Of a stretch of DNA of 64,000 nt, positions 31,929 to 41,011 are shown piece after piece. The translations under genes and the position numbers were made by a program. How positions within the stretch are numbered: position 1 is the first letter of the stretch; every line of letters begins with the position of its first letter. Under the pieces are notes generated by a model. That model was not told the origin of the DNA. It ran no database searches and saw only the letters and a program-made list of their open reading frames with translations. This DNA comes from Chthoniobacter sp. (GTDB taxonomy: Bacteria; Verrucomicrobiota; Verrucomicrobiia; Chthoniobacterales; Chthoniobacteraceae), in contig JAIOPH010000036.1 in assembly GCA_021414005.1 (NCBI GenBank), forward strand, positions 1 to 64,000. The letters are read 5' to 3'.

Positions 31929-32435
31929 GTGACTGCCAATTCTTCCATTCTCGTCGGCACTGCAAATCGCACGGTGTGGGTGCGGGTCGAAGGCAAGGGT
32001 TCATTTTTGAACAGCACGGGACTCAAGGAGTTTTCCAAGGAAATGATGAACCGCGGCTACCGGGAGTTCGTGGTGGATTTGCGCAACTGCCCGGTCATGG
32101 ACTCGACGTTCATGGGGACGCTGGCGTCCGTCGGGCTGGGTCTGCGCGGTTTTGGGCAGGGTGAATTGCGGCTGATCAATCTCAATGAACGCAACCGCGA
32201 TCTGCTCACGAACTTGGGGCTTGATCAGCTTTTAACCATCGTTCACGAAAATGCGCCCGTACCTGCCGAACCGGCGGCCTCGGAGCCGCTCGATGCCCCG
32301 CGCGCAGACAAGATGACGGAGAAGCAGACGATGCTCGAAGCGCATGAAGCCTGTGTGGAGGCCGATGGGGCGAACGCGGCGAAGTTCAAGGACGTGATTG
32401 ATTTCCTCAAACAGGATCTGCACCTCGTCCGTTAG
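31929..32435 (+). CDS. STAS-domain anti-sigma-factor antagonist-like protein
   Basis: The 168-residue product starts at a GTG. The STAS domain spans residues about 5-105: TVWVRVEGKGSFLNSTGLKE, EFVVDLRNCPVMDSTFMGTL (the D-S-T serine is the phosphorylation position of anti-sigma antagonists) and LRLINLNERNRDLLTNLGLD. A C-terminal extension of about 60 residues is helical and unique. In partner-switching systems such proteins are dephosphorylated by PP2C phosphatases, and one is encoded 6 bp downstream. No anti-sigma kinase is in view. Confidence 0.85.
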   Translation: MTANSSILVGTANRTVWVRVEGKGSFLNSTGLKEFSKEMMNRGYREFVVDLRNCPVMDSTFMGTLASVGLGLRGFGQGELRLINLNERNRDLLTNLGLDQLLTIVHENAPVPAEPAASEPLDAPRADKMTEKQTMLEAHEACVEADGANAAKFKDVIDFLKQDLHLVR

Positions 32436-32441
32436 GAACCG

Positions 32442-33863
32442 ATGTGGGCGGCCTTTTTCTTCGCGCTGTTTGCGGTGACGGCAGGTTCGTTCGCTTATGT
32501 GTATCGGCGGCAGCGCGAAATGATCGTGGCGCTGCGACGCGCCCGGGAGAAGATCCAGCTCGAAGAGACGCGCGTCTTTGACTTCCTGCACGGGCTGGGT
32601 GCCGCGCTCTCCGACATGAGTCGGCCGTCGGATCTCCATGTGCTCATCGTGGAGGGGGCTCTGCGCATCCTCGGCGCGCATGGCGGCGCGCTCTACCTGG
32701 CGGATCGCCCAGGTGAGAAACTCCGCCCGGCTTTCTCCACGCGGAATTGTCCGCCGTTTTTCGAGGTGCCGGAGACCGTTCGCAACGCGCCTGGCTTTTC
32801 GTGGCCCACCCATCTGCGACTGCACACGGTCGGGCCGGGCGATGGCGTCCTCGGCACCATCTGGCGCGACAAGGAGCCGCTGCTTCTGCGCGGCGAAGAC
32901 AGCCGCCTCGCGCCGCTGCGCGCGGGTCCGCTGGGCGTGACGAGCGCGATGCTTTGCCCGCTGTATTACGGCGATCAAAATCTCGGGGTGCTCGCCATCG
33001 CTCGCGGGCCGGAAAGTGAGGCGTTTCAGTCGGCGGAGTTTCAGATTTTTAAAGCCATCGCCGAGCAGTCGGCGTTCGCGCTCTACAACGCCATCGTCTT
33101 TTCCCAAGCGGCGGAAAAGCGGCGGCTCGACCAGGATCTCGCCACCGCCCACGAGATTCAGCGTATCCTCTTGCCCGCTGAATCACCGGACATCGCGGGT
33201 TTCCAAATCGCGGGCATTAATGTCCCCGCCCAGCAGGTCAGCGGCGATTACTACGACTACATTCCGGTGGACGAAGGCCACTATGGTATCGCCATCGCCG
33301 ATGTCTCCGGCAAGGGCGTGCCCGCCTCGCTCATCATGGCCATGTGCCGCAGCGTGCTGCGCTCCCGCGCCAGTGGCCAGCTTTCGCCTTCCAGCGCGCT
33401 GCGCATCGTCAATGCGCAGCTTTTTCCCGACATCAAAGAGGACATGTTCATCAGCATGGCCTACGCGATTCTTGAAAGCGGCAGTTCCACCGTGACGCTG
33501 AGCCGTGCCGGACACGATGCTCCCCTGCTCTACTCGGCGCGCGATCAGAGTGTGGCGAAAATCAACCCACCCGGCATGGCGCTCGGCATTGACAGTGGGG
33601 GTGTGTTCAATAGGGTCACGTCCGATTTTTCCCTGACGCTCGAACCCAATGACTGCCTGGTACTTTACACCGACGGCGTGACCGAGGCGCTCGACGCGGC
33701 GGGCGACGAATTTGGGATGGCGAACGTGATCAAAGCGATTCAGGCGAGTGCCGCCGATGGAGCCGCCGGGATTATCACGAAGCTTACGGACGACCTGCGG
33801 GCGTTCGTCGGCGGCCATCCGCAAAATGACGACATCACTTTGATCGTCATCCGAAAGAAATAA
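32442..33863 (+). CDS. membrane-anchored GAF-PP2C (RsbU/SpoIIE-type) serine phosphatase
   Basis: The 473-residue protein has one N-terminal membrane helix (MWAAFFFALFAVTAGSFAYV), a short coiled linker, a GAF sensor domain (about 45-205) and a PP2C/SpoIIE phosphatase domain (about 230-473). Metal-binding motifs are visible: VSGDYYDYIP, IAIADVSGKGVPASLIMAM, LVLYTDGVTEALDA and PQNDDITLIVI. It should dephosphorylate the STAS protein encoded just upstream in response to a GAF ligand. grpE starts 3 bp after its stop, so signalling and chaperone genes share an operon. Confidence 0.9.
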   Translation: MWAAFFFALFAVTAGSFAYVYRRQREMIVALRRAREKIQLEETRVFDFLHGLGAALSDMSRPSDLHVLIVEGALRILGAHGGALYLADRPGEKLRPAFSTRNCPPFFEVPETVRNAPGFSWPTHLRLHTVGPGDGVLGTIWRDKEPLLLRGEDSRLAPLRAGPLGVTSAMLCPLYYGDQNLGVLAIARGPESEAFQSAEFQIFKAIAEQSAFALYNAIVFSQAAEKRRLDQDLATAHEIQRILLPAESPDIAGFQIAGINVPAQQVSGDYYDYIPVDEGHYGIAIADVSGKGVPASLIMAMCRSVLRSRASGQLSPSSALRIVNAQLFPDIKEDMFISMAYAILESGSSTVTLSRAGHDAPLLYSARDQSVAKINPPGMALGIDSGGVFNRVTSDFSLTLEPNDCLVLYTDGVTEALDAAGDEFGMANVIKAIQASAADGAAGIITKLTDDLRAFVGGHPQNDDITLIVIRKK

Positions 33864-33866
33864 ACT

Positions 33867-34403
33867 ATGAGCCAGGACATCACCGACAACCCGACCACCG
33901 ACGAAGCCGCCGAACCGAAACCCGAGGGCAGCGAGGAATCGCTCTTCGTCCAAATGCAGGCCGACTTGCAACGCTTCCGCGACCTCGCGCTGCGCAGCCA
34001 GGCGGACTTCGATAACTTTCGCAAACGCGCGGCGCGCGAGAAGGAGGACGCGGTGAAATTTGCCAACGCCTCATTCCTCGATCGCCTCCTGCCGGTGCTC
34101 GACAACTTTGAACTCGGATTAAATGCGGCGCGCTCCGGCGCGGAGAATTCCCCCATCCTCATGGGCATGGACATGGTCGCGAAACAGCTCGGCGATTTCC
34201 TCACGGGCAGCGGCGTCGAGCCGGTCAACGGCGAGGGACAGCCCTTCGACCCGAACCTTCACGAGGCCGTGGCCCAGGAAGCCAGCGCCACGGTGCCCGA
34301 GGGCACCATCGTGCGGCAACTCCGGCGCGGCTACAAATTGCGCGACCGTCTGCTGCGGCCCGCGACGGTCGTAGTGTCGAAGGGCCCGGCAACGCAGCCG
34401 TAA
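33867..34403 (+). CDS. grpE: GrpE nucleotide exchange factor
   Basis: The 178-residue protein has an acidic N-terminal tail, a long helix (about 25-75) with ALRSQADFDNFRKRAAREKE, and a C-terminal beta domain containing NGEGQPFDPNLHEAVAQE, TIVRQLRRGYKLRDRLLRPA and TVVVSKG, the GrpE signature. GrpE releases ADP from DnaK. dnaJ follows after 45 bp; dnaK is not in the window. The gene lies 3 bp from the phosphatase gene, hinting at co-regulation with stress signalling. Confidence 0.93.
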   Translation: MSQDITDNPTTDEAAEPKPEGSEESLFVQMQADLQRFRDLALRSQADFDNFRKRAAREKEDAVKFANASFLDRLLPVLDNFELGLNAARSGAENSPILMGMDMVAKQLGDFLTGSGVEPVNGEGQPFDPNLHEAVAQEASATVPEGTIVRQLRRGYKLRDRLLRPATVVVSKGPATQP

Positions 34404-34448
34404 AACTCGCACCAAATTCCCCTTGCTCGAAAGCATCAACTTTCTGCG

Positions 34449-35612
34449 ATGACCAAGCGCGACTATTACGAAATTCTTGAAGTCACCCGCACTGCCAGCG
34501 GCGATGAAATCAAACGCTCCTACCGCAAGCTTGCGGTGAAACACCACCCGGACAAAAACCCCGGCGATCACACCGCGGAGGAGAAATTCAAGGAGATCGG
34601 CGCGGCCTATGAAGTTCTCATGGACGCCGAGAAACGCGCGGCCTACGACCGCTACGGGCATGCCGCTTTTGCTCAGGGCGGAGCCGGTCCCCGCGGCGGT
34701 GCCGGCGGCATGCACGATCCGTTCGACATTTTCCGGGAAGTCTTCGGTGCGAGCGGCGGAAATGGAGGCGGCGGCGGAATTTTCGAGCAATTTTTCGGCG
34801 GCGGCGGCGCGGCCCAGCCACAGTCGCGCGATGGCAAGCAGCGGGGTTCTGATCTCCGTTACGACATGCAAATCCGTCTCGAGGAAGCCGCCTTTGGTTG
34901 TGACAAGGAGATCGAAGTGAGCAAGCTCGAGGGTTGCTCCGCCTGCAACGGCACCGGCGCGGACAAAGGCTCGAAAGCCATTTCGTGCCGCGATTGCGGA
35001 GGACGCGGCCAGGTCATCACCTCGCGCGGATTTTTCCAAGTCTCCCAAACCTGTCCCCGCTGCCGGGGCACCGGCCAGGTCATCGAGCACCCCTGCCGGA
35101 AGTGCAACGGCGAAGGCCGCGCCGAGGCTCCCACGCGCATCAAACTGAAAATCCCCGCCGGCATCGAGGACGGCTCGCGCCTGCGCAGCGTGCGCAACGG
35201 CGAAGCGGGCCTGCGCGGCGGCCCGCCCGGCGACCTCTACGTCGTCATCCACATTAAGGAACACGAAGTCTTCGAGCGTGAGGACAGCAACCTCTTTTGT
35301 GAAGTGCCCGTCTCCTTCAGCACCGCCACGCTCGGCGGCGAACTGAACGTGCCCACCCTCGAAGGCCAGGCCCAGCTCAAGATCCCCGCCGGCACCCAAA
35401 GTGGCACCGCCTTCAAGCTGCGCGGCAAAGGCATCCCCTCGCTCAACTCCAGTTCCCGCGGCGATCTCATCGTCCGCGTCATCGTGGAAGTCCCGACCAA
35501 ACTCAACGCCGAACAGCGTGCCAAGCTCGCCGAATTCGCTGAACTCATGGGCGAGGAAAACTCCCCGTTGAACCGCAGCTTCCTCGAAAAGGCGAAGGAC
35601 TTCTTCCGCTGA
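34449..35612 (+). CDS. dnaJ: DnaJ co-chaperone (class A)
   Basis: The 387-residue protein has a J domain (residues 1-70, KRDYYEILEVTRTASGDEIK, with HPD in VKHHPDKNPGD), a Gly/Phe-rich stretch (about 75-125), and a zinc domain with four CxxCxGxG repeats: CSACNGTG, CRDCGGRG, CPRCRGTG and CRKCNGEG. Two C-terminal substrate-binding barrels follow. All parts of a canonical DnaJ are present and the length is usual. It stimulates DnaK ATPase and delivers unfolded clients. It is the last gene of the STAS-phosphatase-grpE-dnaJ run. Confidence 0.96.
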   Translation: MTKRDYYEILEVTRTASGDEIKRSYRKLAVKHHPDKNPGDHTAEEKFKEIGAAYEVLMDAEKRAAYDRYGHAAFAQGGAGPRGGAGGMHDPFDIFREVFGASGGNGGGGGIFEQFFGGGGAAQPQSRDGKQRGSDLRYDMQIRLEEAAFGCDKEIEVSKLEGCSACNGTGADKGSKAISCRDCGGRGQVITSRGFFQVSQTCPRCRGTGQVIEHPCRKCNGEGRAEAPTRIKLKIPAGIEDGSRLRSVRNGEAGLRGGPPGDLYVVIHIKEHEVFEREDSNLFCEVPVSFSTATLGGELNVPTLEGQAQLKIPAGTQSGTAFKLRGKGIPSLNSSSRGDLIVRVIVEVPTKLNAEQRAKLAEFAELMGEENSPLNRSFLEKAKDFFR

Positions 35613-35947
35613 ACCCGGGCTTTTGCGGGGCTATTTTCGTGAAATCGGGCGCATGTGGAAGCGCCCGGTCGCTGAGCTAATTTCGGAAGTGGCGGGCGCT
35701 TCTATTGTCCGAACAACTGGACGATCAGTTGGGTATAGACGCGGTTGGTGAAGTCATTCGGATGATTGACGTTATTCCCGGATAAGTCGGAAAACCGCTT
35801 TTTTATTCATCAACTCAGGCCAGACCAAGGTGACATCCGCGACCGCCACTCCGGGACCTTCCCGCTTTTTCGGGGCGTCACGACTCGCCGACATCCGCCG
35901 GCGTCCGCCTAAAATTCCCGCCTTTCCAGTCTCATCCTTCCATTCAC
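35613..35947. other. 335-bp intergenic region with a hairpin and a possible SGNH-hydrolase remnant
   Basis: CGGGCGC and GCGCCCG form a perfect 7-bp hairpin (8-base loop) at 35646-35667, 34 bp after dnaJ, without a T-run. On the minus strand 35702-35796 reads DLSGNNVNHPNDFTNRVYTQ then LIVQLFGQ and a stop. This resembles the C-terminal H-P-N-D block of SGNH esterases; it is preceded by a stop codon and so would be a decayed end. The promoter of the deacetylase gene should lie near the right end. Confidence 0.4.
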
Positions 35948-37762
35948 ATGACATATCCCATCTCCAATACCTCCGGTACAAGTTTGCTACGCTTCGGACT
36001 CCTCCTTTCAGTCGCCGTCACCGCCCGCGTCTTCGGCGTCACGGCGGTTGATCCCGATCCTTATAACATCATGCTCCAGGAAGTGCCGGAAAAGACCGTG
36101 GTTTTGAGCTTCGATGACAGCGTGGTCAGTCATGCCACCGTCGTGGCCCCGCTGCTTAAGGAATTGAAATTTGGCGGTTCGTTTTACATCGCGGACTTCG
36201 ATCATTTTAAAACTCGCAAAGACTGGTACATGACTTGGGAGCAGATCAAAGGCTTGGCCGACGCTGGCTTCGATGTGGGGAATCACACCCTCGGTCATGG
36301 CGGTGCCTCCCTTGAGCCGTGGCTTAATATGGAGAAGGAATTTTCCGCCAACAAAGTCCCGAAGCCCACGACCCTCGCCTGGCCCGTTTATGCCGTTTAT
36401 CCCTACCTTTACCGGCCGCTCGGCGAGAACCAATACACGTTCGGACGGGCCGGTGGCAACCGACCGTACCGGCCCACCGTGGACCATCCACTGAATGCCC
36501 CATCGTGGGGCATCGGCGACCACACCACGCTCGAGCAATTCATCAGTTACGCCAAGCGGGCCACCGGCGGCCGATTTGTCCTCTTCACCTTTCATGGCGT
36601 GCCCGAGGGTGAGCACACCGCCGTGAGTCTCGCGCCGGAGAAATTCAAGCAGATGATGCAGTATCTGAAAGATAACCAATACAACGTCATCTCCCTGCGC
36701 GACGCGGGGAAGTATGTGGATGTGAAAAAGGCTGCGAAGTTCCTCCCCTTCCCCAGCACCTATCCATGGGGTGGAATGAAGCGTGATGGCAACCTGCTCT
36801 ACATCTCCCTCGGCAATATCCCCGCCGATGGCAAGGTCACCCTGCCCGGCGTCACCACCCGGATCGCCCGCGCTTGGGTCGCCGGAGATGAAAAAAAGCA
36901 ACCGCTGAAAGTGACCATCGTCGACACTGGCGTGCCCACCTTGGAGGTTCCGCGCCCACCCGGTGAACCCGCCTCGGGTTATCCCACCGTCATTATCGCT
37001 GCACTTACCGGCGCACCCATTGCCACCATCCTCGACCTTGTTATTCCGGGCGCTCCTGCGGCCACCATTTCCGGCGATGAAATCCGCGTCAACGTCCCGC
37101 TCGCCGCCGACGTCACAAAACTTGCACCCATTTATCACACCGGATCACCCGAGGTCACCGGCCAGCCCGCGTCCGGGGCGAGCGCGGACTTCACTCAACC
37201 GCAGACTTATATCATCACCGCAGCCGACCGCGCCACCCGCCGCTACCGCGTCACGGTCACCAAGAGCCTCGGCACCGCCTGCGTCACTAACCCTGGCTTC
37301 GAGATATTTGATACTGCGGGTGAGTTCGACATAACCAGGGAGACCAATCCCACCGGAGCTACCTGGACTTTTAAGAAAGCCAACCACAACGGAGAGATCG
37401 GCATTCGCGATCTTACCGCCGGTGGCGCTCCGCCCGCGCCCGATGGTTCACGGCATTGCGTCTTCATGCGGGGACCGGGCAACGGCGTCGCCCAGCCCAT
37501 TACCTTCGACAAGGGCAACTACACCATCAGCTTCGATGCCGTGAAACGCAGCGGCTACGAAAAGACCGCCGCCCCGCTACAGGTCGCCATTGATGATCAG
37601 GTGGTGTTCCGTCTGGAGTCCTCCCAGATCACCGAGAAATGGGCCAGCTACACTACTCCCGTCATTCCCATCGCCGCCGGCACCCACACCTTGTCCTTCA
37701 CCCTCGGCGAAGGCGAAGGCATGGACATGCTCGACAATATCGCCCTCCACTTCGCCAAGTAA
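35948..37762 (+). CDS. secreted polysaccharide deacetylase-family protein with C-terminal beta domains
   Basis: The 604-residue protein has an N-terminal hydrophobic signal (about 13-32). The NodB-type domain (about 45-260) contains KTVVLSFDDSVVSHATVVAP with the catalytic/metal aspartates, GFDVGNHTLGHGG with the two metal histidines, and RFVLFTFHGVP. NodB enzymes remove N- or O-acetyl groups from chitin, peptidoglycan or plant polysaccharides. The C-terminal half holds an Ig-like part (about 340-440) and a beta-sandwich (about 450-604, GFEIFDTAGEFDITRETNPT ... AGTHTLSFTLGEG) resembling carbohydrate-binding modules. The polysaccharide substrate is not deducible. It stands alone. Confidence 0.85.
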   Translation: MTYPISNTSGTSLLRFGLLLSVAVTARVFGVTAVDPDPYNIMLQEVPEKTVVLSFDDSVVSHATVVAPLLKELKFGGSFYIADFDHFKTRKDWYMTWEQIKGLADAGFDVGNHTLGHGGASLEPWLNMEKEFSANKVPKPTTLAWPVYAVYPYLYRPLGENQYTFGRAGGNRPYRPTVDHPLNAPSWGIGDHTTLEQFISYAKRATGGRFVLFTFHGVPEGEHTAVSLAPEKFKQMMQYLKDNQYNVISLRDAGKYVDVKKAAKFLPFPSTYPWGGMKRDGNLLYISLGNIPADGKVTLPGVTTRIARAWVAGDEKKQPLKVTIVDTGVPTLEVPRPPGEPASGYPTVIIAALTGAPIATILDLVIPGAPAATISGDEIRVNVPLAADVTKLAPIYHTGSPEVTGQPASGASADFTQPQTYIITAADRATRRYRVTVTKSLGTACVTNPGFEIFDTAGEFDITRETNPTGATWTFKKANHNGEIGIRDLTAGGAPPAPDGSRHCVFMRGPGNGVAQPITFDKGNYTISFDAVKRSGYEKTAAPLQVAIDDQVVFRLESSQITEKWASYTTPVIPIAAGTHTLSFTLGEGEGMDMLDNIALHFAK

Positions 37763-37870
37763 CACGGCCTGCCGCGGGACCGGCGAAGCGTAGAAACGTC
37801 CTCTTTGCCGGAATCCTCACCCTCAACCCCGAGCAGGAAGAGTTTCATTCCCTCAGGCGTTCTTCGCTAG

Positions 37871-38824
37871 CTAGAGCGTCTCGCGAATCGTCGAGAAACC
37901 GGGAGCGGTCTCACGCGCGGGGCTGCCTTTGTAGTCGGCGGTGGAGGAAGTGAGGCCGCGGGTGAGGCAGGCGGGGCAGAGGCGGGAGTCGGGGTTGGCG
38001 CGCTCGGTTTCCTCAGCGAGGAGAAAGAGCACATGACACGGGTCGTGCAGGCAGTTCACGAAACGGTTCGTGTTACTGCCGCTGTGCGCGCACTGCCCAA
38101 TGGGCACGAGGGCGTCGTCCACGCGCACGGTCATGCGCTGGTCAAAGACGAAGCACTCGCCCAGCCAGTGCTCGTTCCCGAACTGCTCCTGATAGGTCAC
38201 GATGCCGCCGTGAAGTTGGAACACATCGGTGAAACCCTGCTGGCGAAACAACGCGGAGGCTTTCTCGCAGCGGATGCCGCCGGTGCAATACATGAGGACC
38301 TTGCGGTTTTTGAAGTCGGCGAGGCGATCGAGGTAGGCGGGCAGTTCGCGAAAGTGGCCGATGTCGCAGGCGATGGCGTTGGCGAATTTCCCGGCGGTGG
38401 ATTCGTAGCGATTGCGCACATCGATGAGGACCACGTCAGGGTCTTCCTCAATCATGCGCTTCCAGTCAGCGGGGCTGAGGTGGTTGTGCAAATCGGGCGC
38501 GAGCGGGCCGGCTCCGAGGGTGACGACTTCAGGGCGGACTTTCACCATGAGCTTCGGGAAAGTGTGCGCGTCTCCGGCACTGATCTTCATCTCGATGTCG
38601 GCGAATCTCTCATCCGCGCGCAAGACCTCGATGTATTCCTCCACCGCCACGCGCGGGCCGGCGAGCGTGCCATTGAGGCCCTCCGTCGCGATGAGGATGC
38701 GACCTTTCAACCCAAGCCGGGAGCACAGTGCCCGCTGGTCCGTGGCGAAACGCTCGGGGTCGGCGAGTGCGACGTATTTGTAGAAAAGAATGACCGGCCA
38801 GGTCGGATGCGCGGCGGAGTTCAC
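37871..38824 (-). CDS. trhO: tRNA uridine(34) hydroxylase (TrhO, rhodanese-type, UPF0176)
   Basis: The 317-residue protein starts at a GTG at 38824 (VNSAAHPTWPVILFYKYVAL). An acylphosphatase-like N-terminal part (RILIATEGLNGTLAG) is followed by a rhodanese domain (about 125-225) with VVLIDVRNRYES and the active-site loop MYCTGGIRCEKASA containing the catalytic Cys. The C-terminus carries extra cysteines (NCLHDPCHVLF, LCPAC). TrhO proteins make 5-hydroxyuridine at tRNA position 34. The frame stays open upstream, but GTG is preferred because similarity starts there and the helicase gene on the same strand ends 1 bp before it. Confidence 0.9.
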   Translation of the reverse strand: MNSAAHPTWPVILFYKYVALADPERFATDQRALCSRLGLKGRILIATEGLNGTLAGPRVAVEEYIEVLRADERFADIEMKISAGDAHTFPKLMVKVRPEVVTLGAGPLAPDLHNHLSPADWKRMIEEDPDVVLIDVRNRYESTAGKFANAIACDIGHFRELPAYLDRLADFKNRKVLMYCTGGIRCEKASALFRQQGFTDVFQLHGGIVTYQEQFGNEHWLGECFVFDQRMTVRVDDALVPIGQCAHSGSNTNRFVNCLHDPCHVLFLLAEETERANPDSRLCPACLTRGLTSSTADYKGSPARETAPGFSTIRETL

Positions 38825-38825
38825 G

Positions 38826-40925
38826 TCAGTCGTTGCGCTCGAAGCGCATGCGGAAGCACGGGTCGCAGATGGCGTGCTGATGCTGATCGGGCAGCCCTTT
38901 TCCGCAACGACGGCAGCGGCGAACGCTCTTCCGCTTGAGCGAGTTCGAGATGAACTGGTTTGTGTCTGCGCTGACCGCGAGCGCCTGCTCGATGTCGGGG
39001 AAAAGGTCGGGCATGCGGTGGTGCATCCAGCGATAGGCGGCGAGCAGACGCACGCGACCCTCGGCGCTCTGGAGCTGCACGGCGGAGGTGGTGCCACCCT
39101 CGGCGATGAACCTCGGCCCACGCGGCATCGGTGATGGCTGGTCATCAGCCACCGCTGCGACCCAGTGCCGCCACGTCCGCATGTGGTCGCCGCTGCGTGT
39201 GTCCACGGGGCAGGCGCAGAGCGCAAACTGGGTAGGCAGAGGCAGGCTGAAATCGCCGATCTGGCTGGCGAGATCTCGCATCGAGGAGACGTCGGCCTTG
39301 CGGAAAAGATCGGTGTCGCCGGGCAGCGCGGCGAAGCAGTCGAGGAGCGACGGCAGATCGTTGCGCCCGGTTTCCTGCGCGAGGTAGTCGAGCATCTTCA
39401 TGTGCGGCGCGATGGGCGCGACGGTCGGCAGCGGCTCCGCGTCGGCGGCCATGGCGGCGCGGATGTGCGCGAGGTCGCGACGGTTCAGCGCGGTGACGAG
39501 GCCCGTCTCGTGCATGCCGTAACGGCCGGCGCGTCCGGCAATCTGGCGGATCGAGGAATCGCTGAGGGTGATTTCCTTTTCGCCGTCCCATTTCGTCAGC
39601 GTGGTGAAGACGATCGTCTTCACCGGAAGGTTCAGCCCCATGCCGATGGCGTCGGTGGCGGAGACGATGCGCGCTTCGCCGGCGGCAAAACGCCGCGCCT
39701 CCTCGCGCCGCACCTCCGGCGAAAGCGCGCCGTAGATCGCCGCGCACTGCGTGGTGCCGAGCGTCTGTTTCCACGCGAGCACATCGCGCCGCGAAAACGA
39801 AATGAACGCCGTGGAGTCCTCCACCGGCTTGTCGGGATCGAGCGGATGCTCGGCGACCGCCAGCGGCGTGAGCCGCTCGGTGCGCTGGACCTCGAAGGGC
39901 TCGCCGAGTCGCGCAGCGATTTCGCGCAGTACGTTCTCGGCATCCGGCGATCCGACGAAGATCACGAGCTTCGCATTTACGCCCACGATGGCCTGGGTCC
40001 ACGCCCAGCCGCGGTCGTTGTCGGCGATCATCTGCACCTCGTCGATGATCGCCACGTCATACTCCGCGTCCGTGGCCAGCATCTCGATGGTGGAGGAAAC
40101 GTGGCGCGCCTGCGGATCGGGAAAACGCTCCTCGCCGGTGATCAGCGAGCACGGCACGCCCGCCGCGCGCATGCGGTCCCAAAACTCCGCCGCCATCAGC
40201 CGCAGCGGCGCGAGATACACGCCCGATTGCGCCGCCGCGAGATGCTGAAACGCCGCGTAGGTCTTGCCGGAATTCGTCGGCCCCGCGATGAGCAGCAGTC
40301 GCCGCCCGCGCGCCCGCGCGCCGGGAAACGTCTCGTGAAAACGATGTAGCGCGATGCCTTCCGCCATGCGGTGATTGGCCGCCCGCAACGCCAGTTCGCG
40401 CACCACGCGCGACGCCCGGTCAATGAACTGGCGCACCGCCAGTCGCCCCTCAAACTTGCGCAGTTCCTCCGCGATGTCGTTCGCCTTCAGCATGTCGCGA
40501 TGCTCCGCGATGGCCTGCTCGATGCGCGCGATCTGCGTGTGGATCTCGGCCCTGAGCGCCGGCGTCCGCCGCGCCGCATCCGCACCGAGCTGTTGAAACC
40601 GCGCCGTCAAAACATCCGCGCGCTTCGGGCGGTTGAGCGGCAAAACGTCGAACACTTGCAGCGCGCAGGCCTGCCCGCCGATCACGACTTCCTCCGCGCA
40701 TTCGGCCACCAGCAGGGTCACGTCCCTTTCACAAAACAGCTCCAGCCCACGCGCCTCCGGCAGTTCGCGGATGTCGTCCCACATGTCGCGCAGCCACGTT
40801 TTGAAAACGGGACGGCCGCCTCGTGATTGGGCCGGCGCGAAACCCGCATCCGCGCGACGCTGCGCGAGCCAGCGGTCGAATTCGTCGCGTGAAAAGGAAG
40901 TTGGCCGCTGGGCTACTTCCGACAT
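38826..40925 (-). CDS. Suv3-like DExH RNA helicase with C-terminal zinc finger
   Basis: The 699-residue protein (start MSEVAQRPTSF at 40925) resembles the mitochondrial SUV3/MgpS helicase group: LLLIAGPTNSGKTYAAFQHL (Walker A), VYLAPLRLMAAEFWDRM (motif Ia), VAIIDEVQMIADNDRG (DEVQ Walker B), RIVSATDAIGMGLNLPV and IRQIAGRAGRYG (motifs V and VI). The last 40 residues form a treble-clef-like finger (CRRCGKGLPDQ ... ICDPCFRMRF). SUV3 unwinds RNA for degradation with a 3'-5' exoribonuclease; the partner here is unknown. It lies directly before trhO, with 1 bp between the genes, so both are probably one transcript. Confidence 0.88.
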   Translation of the reverse strand: MSEVAQRPTSFSRDEFDRWLAQRRADAGFAPAQSRGGRPVFKTWLRDMWDDIRELPEARGLELFCERDVTLLVAECAEEVVIGGQACALQVFDVLPLNRPKRADVLTARFQQLGADAARRTPALRAEIHTQIARIEQAIAEHRDMLKANDIAEELRKFEGRLAVRQFIDRASRVVRELALRAANHRMAEGIALHRFHETFPGARARGRRLLLIAGPTNSGKTYAAFQHLAAAQSGVYLAPLRLMAAEFWDRMRAAGVPCSLITGEERFPDPQARHVSSTIEMLATDAEYDVAIIDEVQMIADNDRGWAWTQAIVGVNAKLVIFVGSPDAENVLREIAARLGEPFEVQRTERLTPLAVAEHPLDPDKPVEDSTAFISFSRRDVLAWKQTLGTTQCAAIYGALSPEVRREEARRFAAGEARIVSATDAIGMGLNLPVKTIVFTTLTKWDGEKEITLSDSSIRQIAGRAGRYGMHETGLVTALNRRDLAHIRAAMAADAEPLPTVAPIAPHMKMLDYLAQETGRNDLPSLLDCFAALPGDTDLFRKADVSSMRDLASQIGDFSLPLPTQFALCACPVDTRSGDHMRTWRHWVAAVADDQPSPMPRGPRFIAEGGTTSAVQLQSAEGRVRLLAAYRWMHHRMPDLFPDIEQALAVSADTNQFISNSLKRKSVRRCRRCGKGLPDQHQHAICDPCFRMRFERND

Positions 40926-41011
40926 GGAGGCTTGAGAGACATGAGTTTTGATAAGCCCGCACTCTAGCCGCGAAGCGCCCCGGACTCCAGCAGGCAAATC
41001 CGGTCTCGGTC

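Noticed and set aside
35646..35667. Hairpin after dnaJ as an intrinsic terminator
   Set aside because: The stem is perfect but no T-run follows, so a rho-independent terminator cannot be claimed.
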